A program made the translations under genes and the position numbers. 8,478 bases of DNA, from contig JBBRLA010000366.1 of NCBI GenBank assembly GCA_038231615.1, positions 1-8,478 of the forward strand, written 5' to 3'. This document shows, piece by piece, positions 1-5,948 of this stretch. The notes under the pieces were generated by a model. It was not told the DNA's origin. It saw nothing but the letters and a program-made list of their open reading frames with translations, and ran no database searches. Position 1 is the stretch's first letter, and every line of letters begins with the position of its first letter. Origin of the DNA: JBBRLA01 sp038231615. GTDB taxonomy: Bacteria > Myxococcota_A > Polyangia > Palsa-1104 > JAEUJZ01.

Positions 1-1
1 C

Positions 2-670
2 ATGCACATCAACCTGCACAAGACCTTCACCACCCCCCACGGCGGCGGCGGGCCGGGGGCCGGGCCGGTGGGCGTGGTGCAAAAGCTGGTGCCCTTCTTG
101 CCCACCCCGACCGTGGAAATGCGGGGCGGCAAGGCCGAGCTGGACTACCACCGGCCCAAGTCCGTGGGGCGGCTGCGCAGCTTCTATGGCAACTTCGGCA
201 TGCTGGTCCGGGCCTATACGTACATCCGCGAGATGGGCGGCCAGGGCCTGACCCAGGCCAGCGAAATGGCCGTGCTGAACGCCAACTACGTGCGGGCGCG
301 GCTCAAGGACAGCTACCTTCTGCCCTTCGACAAGCCGTCGATGCACGAGGTGGTTTTTTCCGACAAGCGCCTGAAGAAGGAGACCGGCATCCAGACCCTG
401 GACGTGGCCAAGCGGCTGATGGACTACGGCTACCACCCACCGACGATCTACTTCCCCCTGGTGGTCCCCGGCGCCCTGATGATCGAGCCGACAGAGACCG
501 AGACCCGCGAGACGCTGGACGCCTTCGCCGACGCCATGATCAGCATCGCCGAAGAGGCCCACCGCGATCCGGACCTGGTCCACAAGGCCCCCCACGGGAC
601 CCCCCTAAAGCGACTCGACGAGACGCGCGCCGCCCGGCAGCCTCGTCTGCGCTGGGTGCCCGAAAGTTGA
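2..670 (+). CDS. gcvPB: Glycine dehydrogenase (decarboxylating) subunit 2, C-terminal part (5' truncated)
   Basis: This is the C-terminal half of the P-protein of the glycine cleavage system. The P-protein uses pyridoxal phosphate to decarboxylate glycine and pass the aminomethyl group to the lipoyl arm of the H-protein. The first visible residues, HINLHKTFTTPHGGGGPG, are the PLP-binding signature; the lysine in HKTF (residue 7 here) forms the Schiff base, and the glycine-rich loop follows it. Further along, YHPPTIYFPLVVPGALMIEPTETE matches the conserved C-terminal region. About 222 residues are visible, roughly half of a normal subunit 2 of 470-500 residues. The methionine at base 2 is therefore internal and the true start lies left of the window. 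The length and the C-terminal ending fit the two-subunit (GcvPA/GcvPB) form, but a fused GcvP cannot be excluded from this fragment. No terminator hairpin is obvious after the TGA stop at 668-670. Confidence 0.93.
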   Translation: MHINLHKTFTTPHGGGGPGAGPVGVVQKLVPFLPTPTVEMRGGKAELDYHRPKSVGRLRSFYGNFGMLVRAYTYIREMGGQGLTQASEMAVLNANYVRARLKDSYLLPFDKPSMHEVVFSDKRLKKETGIQTLDVAKRLMDYGYHPPTIYFPLVVPGALMIEPTETETRETLDAFADAMISIAEEAHRDPDLVHKAPHGTPLKRLDETRAARQPRLRWVPES

Positions 671-824
671 CCCAAAGCCAATTAAAAGCCAGTCCAACTC
701 AAATCCTGCCTGGCCCTCTGAGCGGCATCTGCTAGGATGAGGTTGGCAATGACAACCGACCTTCGCAATCTCCCCTCCCTGAGCGGCCCTTCCTCCTGTC
801 AGAAGACCGGAAAAAGGAACCGCC

Positions 825-2831
825 ATGAGCCAGAATCGCCCCACGCAAACCCCACGTAATGCCTCCCTATCCCCGCGCACGAAAGTGGACGTGGAAAAGG
901 ACGACGCCCTCCTGCGCGAGGCACACGCCAATACCCGGGCGCTGATCGAGCTATTGGAAGGGCTGAACCAGGCCACCACCCCGGCCGCGGCGATCAAGGC
1001 GATGCTAGACACCGCCCGCTCCGCCTTCGACTACCGCTACGCCTCGTTCTTCGCCATCGATGCCCAGAGCACGCCGCGGGCGGACCTCCAGACGGCGGAT
1101 CTGGGCTTCGCCGGTGAGTCGGGGATGCTGAACACGGAGTTCCGCCGCGCCGCCGCCGATGCGCGCTACCGTCCCGGACAGGGGCCCCTGGGCGACGCCT
1201 GGCAAAGCGGCGAGATGAGCGTGATCGAGGACCTGAACGGGGTCAGCGGCTCGCTGTGGACCCGGATGGCCCTGCGCGCGGGCGCCATCGCCGGCCTCTA
1301 TCTGCCCATCGGCACCGGCGAGCACGCCGCGGGCGTCGCCGACTTCTACAGCAGCCGGCCCTTCGCCCTGTCGCCAGAACGCCTGGACACCCTGCGGGCG
1401 ATGGCCAGCCTGCTCGCCGGGACGCTGGATCGCCTGCACGAGGCCGAGCGGAAAGAGGCCGCCGGCATCGCCACGGACATGGTCAAGCGGGTGGTCGAGG
1501 CGCTCAGCCGCCCGGAGAGCGACGAGGCAGCGGCCAGGGCGGCCCTGACCATCGTGTGCGCCACCCTGTCCTTTTCCTACGGCTCCTGCTGGTTGATCTC
1601 GCCCGAGGACGGAACGCTCCGTCTGGTCGTCGAGTCCGGCTGGGTAGGCGACGACTTCCGCGACCTGTGCACCAAGATCCGCATCTCCCAGGGAGACGGC
1701 CCCGCCGGCAGGGCCTGGGCCGATCGGGAGTTGCTCTTTTTGCCCGACCTGCACGGCGCTTCCGACTGCGCCCGAGTGGTGGGGGCCGCCGCCGCCGGCA
1801 TGAAGTCGGCGGTATTTATCCCCCTCTTCGCCGGAGGCGAGGTCATCGGGGTGATGGACTTCTTCATCGGCGACTCGCAAAAGGCCCCGCAGGAACGGCT
1901 GGAGTCCCTGCGCAGCATCGGGCGTCTGCTGTCCACCGCGATGCAGCGACTGCGCGACTCCGCACAGGAGGCCGGCAAGGAAGAGGCGCGGGCGGAGTTT
2001 TTGCACGGGCTGCTGCTGAAGATCGCCCGGAATGCCGGACGCCTGGGGGAGGCGTCACGGGGCTTGACCTGCATCACCGCCCGCATGGGGGAAAACGTCC
2101 ACGACACCTTCAGCCGGGCCAACGCCGTCTCCGAGGCGGCGGCCAAGATCAGCCTCAACATCAGCACGGTGGCCAGCGGCGCCGCCGACATGACGCAGAA
2201 CATCGAGGCCATCGTTCGCCACGCCAGGCAGGCCGCCCAGGTGGCGACCTATGCCGTGCAGGTGGCCGACACGACCAACAACAAGGTGGCCAAGCTTGGC
2301 GAGAGCAGCGCCGAGATCGGCAAGGTCATCAAGGTCATCACCTCGATTGCCCAGCAGACCAACCTGTTGGCCCTCAATGCCACCATCGAGGCCGCCCGCG
2401 CCGGTGAGGCGGGCAAGGGCTTCGCCGTGGTGGCCAACGAGGTCAAGGAGCTGGCCAAGGAGACCGCCAAGGCCACCGAGGACATCAGCAAGAAGATCGA
2501 CACCATCCAGGCGGACACCAAGGTCGCGGTAGATGCGATCTGCGAGATCGGCACCATCGTCAACCAGATCAACACCATCCAGTCCACCATCGTCCAGTCG
2601 GTGGAGGAACAGACCTGCACCGCCACCGAGATCGGCTGGGCGATCAACGAGGCCGCCCGGGGCAGCGCCGAGATCGCCCAGAACATCACCGGGGTGGCCC
2701 AGTCCACTCAGAACATCACCGTCGATACCAACGAGACCCAGGGCGCCGCGGGAGAGCTGTCGCGGATCTCCGGGGAATTGCAGACGCTGGTGGCCACGAC
2801 CCACCAGCCGGCGGAGGCCACAGGTGCCTGA
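825..2831 (+). CDS. Soluble methyl-accepting chemotaxis protein with two GAF domains
   Basis: This 668-residue chemoreceptor would sense a ligand or redox signal and control CheA/CheW. Two GAF domains (about residues 45-200 and 220-375) share the pattern of a GQGPLG or GDGPAG loop followed by IxDL or LPDL and a hydrophobic strand (GLYLPI, AVFIPL). This suggests an internal duplication. The MCP signalling domain covers about 420-655; its hairpin tip holds IAQQTNLLALNATIEAARAG followed by EAGKGFAVVANEVKELA, the most conserved part of the family. No hydrophobic stretch is long enough to be a membrane helix, so the receptor should be cytoplasmic. No C-terminal CheR-binding pentapeptide is seen. 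AAGGAA at 814-819, five bases before the ATG at 825, supports this start. The gene stands alone: no che or flagellar gene is adjacent. The 154-bp gap from gcvPB suggests its own promoter, but I found no convincing -35/-10 pair there. Confidence 0.95.
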   Translation: MSQNRPTQTPRNASLSPRTKVDVEKDDALLREAHANTRALIELLEGLNQATTPAAAIKAMLDTARSAFDYRYASFFAIDAQSTPRADLQTADLGFAGESGMLNTEFRRAAADARYRPGQGPLGDAWQSGEMSVIEDLNGVSGSLWTRMALRAGAIAGLYLPIGTGEHAAGVADFYSSRPFALSPERLDTLRAMASLLAGTLDRLHEAERKEAAGIATDMVKRVVEALSRPESDEAAARAALTIVCATLSFSYGSCWLISPEDGTLRLVVESGWVGDDFRDLCTKIRISQGDGPAGRAWADRELLFLPDLHGASDCARVVGAAAAGMKSAVFIPLFAGGEVIGVMDFFIGDSQKAPQERLESLRSIGRLLSTAMQRLRDSAQEAGKEEARAEFLHGLLLKIARNAGRLGEASRGLTCITARMGENVHDTFSRANAVSEAAAKISLNISTVASGAADMTQNIEAIVRHARQAAQVATYAVQVADTTNNKVAKLGESSAEIGKVIKVITSIAQQTNLLALNATIEAARAGEAGKGFAVVANEVKELAKETAKATEDISKKIDTIQADTKVAVDAICEIGTIVNQINTIQSTIVQSVEEQTCTATEIGWAINEAARGSAEIAQNITGVAQSTQNITVDTNETQGAAGELSRISGELQTLVATTHQPAEATGA

Positions 2832-2867
2832 AGAAGCGTCGATTCACTGGCAGATCCGGTGCCGCCC

Positions 2868-3203
2868 CTACCGGTCCCGCCCGGTCCCGCCCCGATCGCC
2901 CCGCCCTTTCGCCCCCAGCTCCGTCCCGATCGCCGCCACGCACCCCAGAAGAAAGCAGGGCCGGATGTGCAGCAGCCGCACCGGGTCCGCCGACTCCCCG
3001 GGGCCATCGCCGGTGGGAATCGCAAAGCGCGAGGCGTCGCGGTGATCGGCCGGCGAAACATCCGCTTCGGCCTGAGCCTCAACGCACGGCACGCCCCGAT
3101 CCCCGCGCGCCCCCCGGCTGAAGAGCGGGCACGGGACCGTCGAATGCTCCGCCCGGCACGGCGGCCTGCCGGGGTGCGCGACCATCACCCCATAGGTCAG
3201 CAT
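2868..3203 (-). CDS. Hypothetical small protein (about 111 residues), start uncertain
   Basis: I do not recognise this protein and assign no function. Read on the minus strand from the ATG at 3203-3201, it encodes about 111 residues beginning MLTYGVMVAHPGRPPC and ending in a Gly/Arg-rich tail GRGDRGGTGRDR. Support for real coding comes from base composition by codon position, which I counted by eye: about 86% GC at position 3, 73% at position 1 and 60% at position 2. That is the order expected of a coding frame in a GC-rich genome. A very strong Shine-Dalgarno GAGGAGGA (3218-3211) sits seven bases before the ATG. The same frame stays open upstream; a GTG at 3416-3414 would add about 71 residues, including an Ala/Arg-rich stretch and an acidic DEEEDD just before the ATG, with third-position GC of about 73%. 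The tail overlaps a perfect 10-bp tandem repeat at 2871-2890. It is convergent with the chemoreceptor (36 bp between stops). It could still be non-coding. Confidence 0.45.
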   Translation of the reverse strand: MLTYGVMVAHPGRPPCRAEHSTVPCPLFSRGARGDRGVPCVEAQAEADVSPADHRDASRFAIPTGDGPGESADPVRLLHIRPCFLLGCVAAIGTELGAKGRGDRGGTGRDR

Positions 3204-3210
3204 GTCATCT

Positions 3211-3218
3211 TCCTCCTC
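3211..3218 (-). promoter_or_regulatory. Strong Shine-Dalgarno for the small minus-strand gene
   Basis: The minus strand reads GAGGAGGA, seven bases before the ATG at 3203-3201. It is an almost ideal anti-16S match and the best ribosome site in the window. It is the main reason to prefer the ATG over the upstream in-frame GTG candidates at 3416 and 3434. The caveat is that, if translation starts further upstream, the same bases simply encode the DEEED stretch. Confidence 0.4.
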
Positions 3219-3613
3219 ATCCGAGAGACGTCCGGTCCCCCGCAGCCAGCCAAGCTGGTCACGCAGGTTTCGCCGCAAGGCCGCCGCCGCTCGCTGGCGC
3301 AGCGCGAGCCCGATCGCCGGGTCCGGGGGGGCCGCGCCGGGCACGATCCCTTTCTCGACGGGAAAATTGACAGGGAATTCACGAGACGAGGGGGTAGGAA
3401 ATACCTGGCCGGACACGTTGTCTTCGTTCTCCACTTGAGCCCGATCGCCTTGAACGCTGCGACCCGGGGGGACGAACCTGCTTCGCCCCGGGACAAAGAT
3501 CAAGGCCGTTATTCGCCGGCCGCCGCGAGGCTGTGCCAATTCTGCATGATGCCACCGCGACCGCTCGTTTTTGACACACGAGAGGACTATTGTGGGGTTC
3601 CACTTTCCGCCAC

Positions 3614-3617
3614 GGAG
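3614..3617 (+). promoter_or_regulatory. GGAG ribosome-binding site choosing the GTG start of the acyltransferase
   Basis: GGAG lies six bases before the GTG at 3624-3626. The competing in-frame ATGs at 3546 and 3549 have no Shine-Dalgarno at a proper distance. The 25 codons between those ATGs and the GTG have only about 56% GC at position 3, unlike the GC-rich codons that follow. The GTG is therefore the more likely start. Confidence 0.6.
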
Positions 3618-3623
3618 CCCCAC

Positions 3624-4610
3624 GTGATCGACCAGGCCCGGCTGGATGCCATCCACCTGCACAACCGGCCGCTTTTGCAGCGCATTTTTGGCTGGCTGCT
3701 CTTGACGCCGAACTATCGCTTCCCGCTTTCGCCCACCCGCATCCACCTGGAAGGCACCGAGCACATCCCCCGGGGCGGCGGCGCGGTCTTCGTCATGAAC
3801 CACACCGACCGCTACAACTACTGGCCCTTCCAGTACGCCCTGTGGCGGCAGGGCCTCGGCTACACCGCCACCTGGGTCAAGGGCAAGTATTATGAGAACT
3901 CCTTCCTGGGCTGGTTCATGGACGCCGCCAACAACATCCCCATCCCCTCCAAGGGATACGTCATGATCAAGGACTTCGCCGCCCTCCACGGCCGCGTCCC
4001 CAGCGACCCCGAGTACGCGGCCCTTAAACTCGCTATCCATGGCGGCCCCGAAGACACGGCCCGCAAGGAAGGCGGCCCCGCGGTCGCCGCACTCCTCGAT
4101 CGATCTTGGCCCGACACCCCGACCTGCACCTACGCCGCCTCCCTGGAGGCGCGCTTCCTGCGGATGATGCAGCGCGTGGTCGAGATCAACCGCGAGGCCC
4201 TGGCCATGGGGCTGAACCTGCTCATTTTTCCCCAGGGCACTCGCTCCATCCCTTTGACCCGAGGCCACATCGGCGCCGCGCAGATCATCCTGCATACCGG
4301 GGCGCCCGTGGTCCCGATCGGCTGTAGCGGCAGCGACCGCTGCTACCCCGGCAACCTCCCCTTCAGCCACGGCGGCCAGATCACCTACCGCATCGGCCAG
4401 CCGCTGACCCACGACAAGGAGCTTGCGCCTTTCCTCCCCCCCGGGCCCTTCGTGCCTTTCACCGCCAGCGCGGAGCCCTACCACGATCACTTCCAGCGTC
4501 TGACCGATCTGCTGATGGACCGCATCAACCATCTGGTCGACCCGCCCTACCGCTACGGCGGCCAGGTCGGCGTTACACCCGCGGAGCGCGGCGCCAAACG
4601 ATTCGTCTGA
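3624..4610 (+). CDS. PlsC-like lysophospholipid (1-acylglycerol-phosphate) acyltransferase family protein
   Basis: This protein belongs to the glycerolipid acyltransferase family, which moves an acyl chain to a lysophosphatidate or related acceptor at the inner membrane. From the GTG start it has 328 residues. Motif I reads MNHTDRYNYWPF, where the usual HX4D pair is H-T-D-R-Y-N, so asparagine replaces the partner aspartate. Motif III reads IFPQGTRS, with glutamine instead of the usual glutamate of FPEGTRS. Motif IV-like GAPVVPIGCSGSD follows. An insertion between motifs I and III (PSDPEYAALKLAIHGGPEDTARKEG onward, including a possible DRSWPD loop) makes it longer than the about 245 residues of classical PlsC. 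No clear N-terminal membrane helix is present beyond the weakly hydrophobic RIFGWLLLTP. The family call is firm. The substrate is unknown, and the two changes may mean altered activity or a subfamily trait. The gene ends one base before a structured element and is convergent with the next gene. Confidence 0.88.
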   Translation: MIDQARLDAIHLHNRPLLQRIFGWLLLTPNYRFPLSPTRIHLEGTEHIPRGGGAVFVMNHTDRYNYWPFQYALWRQGLGYTATWVKGKYYENSFLGWFMDAANNIPIPSKGYVMIKDFAALHGRVPSDPEYAALKLAIHGGPEDTARKEGGPAVAALLDRSWPDTPTCTYAASLEARFLRMMQRVVEINREALAMGLNLLIFPQGTRSIPLTRGHIGAAQIILHTGAPVVPIGCSGSDRCYPGNLPFSHGGQITYRIGQPLTHDKELAPFLPPGPFVPFTASAEPYHDHFQRLTDLLMDRINHLVDPPYRYGGQVGVTPAERGAKRFV

Positions 4611-4749
4611 CAGCGCCGTTCACTCGCATTGATCGATCGATCCGCGGCTTTCGTCCACGCCGCCGTGCTCACGGCCAGTAGGCCGCTTCGCTCGCCGGCT
4701 CTGGGCGCGCTCGCGGCTCAACGCGAGTGAACGACGCTGAGAGCCGGCG
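4611..4749. repeat. Nested inverted-repeat element between convergent genes
   Basis: The whole 142-bp gap between the acyltransferase stop and the helical-repeat protein stop is structured. The outer arms are 4611-4632 and 4718-4739: 22 bases that are complementary except for two mismatches (20/22). A second perfect 10-bp inverted pair lies at 4693-4702 (CGCCGGCTCT) and 4740-4749 (AGAGCCGGCG). Small internal hairpins occur at 4662-4675 (GCCGT/ACGGC, loop GCTC), 4673-4684 (GGCC-AGTA-GGCC) and 4710-4727 (CTCGCG/CGCGAG, loop GCTCAA). GATCGATCGATC lies at 4631-4642. It may be a bidirectional transcription terminator, although no T-tract is present, or a small palindromic mobile element of the MITE/REP kind. 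There is no coding capacity and no clear target-site duplication. Confidence 0.65.
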
Positions 4750-4752
4750 CCC

Positions 4753-5871
4753 TCATGCCAGCATCTGCTGCGCCACCCGGATCAGGTCATGCTCCTGCTC
4801 GAAGAGCCTGAGTTGCTCCCCGACGATCTCCAGGTTGCGGTCGTTGTCCTGGTCCACCTTGGCCCGCGCCAGGTCCCGCATCTGCCGCCGAATCTCCCCC
4901 AGCCGATCGCAGAGATCGGAAAGCACCTGCCGGTCCACCGACTTGCGGTCTTTATCCGCAAACGTCTTCCCATACTCCTGGAAGATCTGGTTCGCCTCCT
5001 CCCCCAGCCCGGCCATGAGCTGCTCCAGGCTGGCCTGCTGCCGCACCTTGCGCACCTCCTGAAGTTCCGCTTGGTACATCCGCAGGCTCCCCTCGACCAC
5101 GCCGATGTTCTTCTCGCTGTACTCGGCAGAAAACCCAGCCTTCTTCAACCCCAGCATCGCCCCGTGAATCCGCTCCAGCGAGCCGATCATCCGTTGCAAA
5201 AGCCCCGGCCGCCGCCCCAGGCGCGAACGCTCCGCGAAATGCACCCGGTACAGCTTCATCTGCCCGTTGGCCAGGTTCGCCAGCGTGCCGGCCAGCGCAT
5301 CCGGCTCGGGGGGCTTTTGCGCCTTCTCGATCTCCCCCCACTCCGCCCGGTACATCTCGATGTTCCGCCGCACCAGGGCCAGGTCCTCCTTCATGCCGCT
5401 CTCGGGATGCCGCCCGACCACGTCCGCCATGCGCTTCTCGGTCGCCTCCAGCTCCTCGATCATCTCCGAGAGCAGCCCCAGGTCCCGGCCGTTCCGCGAC
5501 TGTTTGGCAAAATGCCGCACGTAGAGCGCAAACACAAAGTTGGCGTTGCCCGAAAGCTCCGCCATCTCCTCGAAGTCCGGCCCGATCGCCCTGGCCTCCA
5601 CGATGGCCGTCCGCTCTTTTTCATAAACTTGCAGGTTTCCGGCGATCGCCTCGCGCAGCCGCGCCTGCTCGGCCCGCTGCTCATCGTCCGTAGCAGGCGG
5701 CAGCGCCTCGACCCGCTGGTAAAGCTCGTGCATCCGCGCGAGCAGCTTCGCCAGGGCCTCGGGGTTGCGAGTGTTGCGCGGCTTGCTGGCGAAATGCGCC
5801 TCGTACTCGGCGGCCAGGTTGTCCAGGTCCTGCTCGATCTTCGCGGTCTTCTCCGGGGAAGAGGTGGCCAT
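4753..5871 (-). CDS. Uncharacterised helical protein of four ~92-residue repeats
   Basis: This 372-residue protein is rich in Glu, Arg, Leu, Ala and Gln with no signal peptide or membrane segment, so it should be cytoplasmic and nearly all alpha-helical. It consists of four divergent repeats, at about residues 18-95, 105-184, 194-278 and 285-370. Landmark one is (H/T)FA followed by basic residues, at 26-28, 120-122, 211-213 and 303-305 (spacing 94, 91, 92). Landmark two is a (Y/F)xxE pair near the end of each unit, at Y83, Y174, Y266 and F357 (spacing 91, 92, 91). Each unit also has an L-L-x-x-M-like helix between the landmarks. I recognise no known domain; coiled-coil scaffold or helical-bundle repeat are guesses. 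AAGGAA (5881-5876) lies four bases before the ATG. It follows glutamate dehydrogenase by 77 bp on the same strand, so cotranscription is likely, with two hairpins between. Confidence 0.75.
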   Translation of the reverse strand: MATSSPEKTAKIEQDLDNLAAEYEAHFASKPRNTRNPEALAKLLARMHELYQRVEALPPATDDEQRAEQARLREAIAGNLQVYEKERTAIVEARAIGPDFEEMAELSGNANFVFALYVRHFAKQSRNGRDLGLLSEMIEELEATEKRMADVVGRHPESGMKEDLALVRRNIEMYRAEWGEIEKAQKPPEPDALAGTLANLANGQMKLYRVHFAERSRLGRRPGLLQRMIGSLERIHGAMLGLKKAGFSAEYSEKNIGVVEGSLRMYQAELQEVRKVRQQASLEQLMAGLGEEANQIFQEYGKTFADKDRKSVDRQVLSDLCDRLGEIRRQMRDLARAKVDQDNDRNLEIVGEQLRLFEQEHDLIRVAQQMLA

Positions 5872-5894
5872 GTGGTTCCTTGCAGAAAGTGAAA

Positions 5895-5912
5895 GGCCTT
5901 CTGTGAGAAGCC
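5895..5912 (-). other. Bulged hairpin in the gdhA to repeat-protein gap
   Basis: GGCCTTCT (5895-5902) pairs with AGAAGCC (5906-5912) with one bulged C and a three-base loop. It lies next to the stronger hairpin at 5914-5931 and about 14 bases from the Shine-Dalgarno of the downstream gene. The two hairpins together may shape mRNA processing or translation of the repeat protein. That role is inferred. Confidence 0.35.
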
Positions 5913-5913
5913 C

Positions 5914-5931
5914 GGGGCCCTTTTGGGCCCC
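5914..5931 (-). terminator. GC-rich hairpin after glutamate dehydrogenase
   Basis: GGGGCCC (5914-5920) and GGGCCCC (5925-5931) form a perfect 7-bp stem with a four-base loop, 17 bases after the glutamate dehydrogenase stop. On the minus strand no T-run follows the stem, so it is not a textbook intrinsic terminator. It may be a partial terminator, or a stabilising structure that lets the upstream gene be expressed more than the downstream one. Confidence 0.4.
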
Positions 5932-5948
5932 AGACGTTTCGCTTCAGT

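Larger units (their letters stand above)
3204..3623. other. Region without a firm gene between two divergent start codons
   Basis: This 420-bp stretch lies between the ATG of the minus-strand small gene and the chosen GTG of the acyltransferase. The part from 3204 to about 3416 may be an N-terminal extension of the small gene. The part from about 3417 to 3623 looks non-coding and should carry divergent promoters. TTGACA occurs on the plus strand at 3367-3372 and again at 3571-3576, but neither has a good -10 box at 16-18 bp, so I assign no promoter. No RNA gene, insertion sequence or long inverted repeat is visible. Confidence 0.4.

Noticed and set aside
2055..2804. Minus-strand open frame of 249 codons rich in Gly, Leu and Asp
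   Set aside because: It is antisense to the conserved MCP signalling domain; the repeated LGDLDG-like composition is a by-product of Ala/Ile/Glu codons read backwards.
3367..3396. TTGACA at 3367-3372 as a -35 box
   Set aside because: No -10-like hexamer lies 16-19 bp downstream; the closest AT-rich bases are out of spacing. The TTGACA at 3571-3576 has the same problem.
2859..3623. Upstream extension of the acyltransferase frame to an ATG at 2859
   Set aside because: The extension is Arg/Pro-rich, shows no domain, and mirrors the better minus-strand frame. GGAG plus GTG at 3624 and the change in codon composition support a later start.
3435..4532. Upstream part of the long minus-strand open frame that covers the acyltransferase
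   Set aside because: The plus strand here encodes clear PlsC motifs, and the minus reading has no recognisable domain. Only its distal part below about 3416 has independent coding support.
4611..4749. Inverted-repeat element as an insertion sequence
   Set aside because: It has no transposase frame, only about 140 bp of DNA and no clear flanking target duplication. It is kept as a structured repeat only.
4789..5892. Plus-strand open frame of 367 codons, Leu/Pro/His/Arg-rich
   Set aside because: It is antisense to the four-repeat protein, whose regular repeats show that the minus strand is the coding one.
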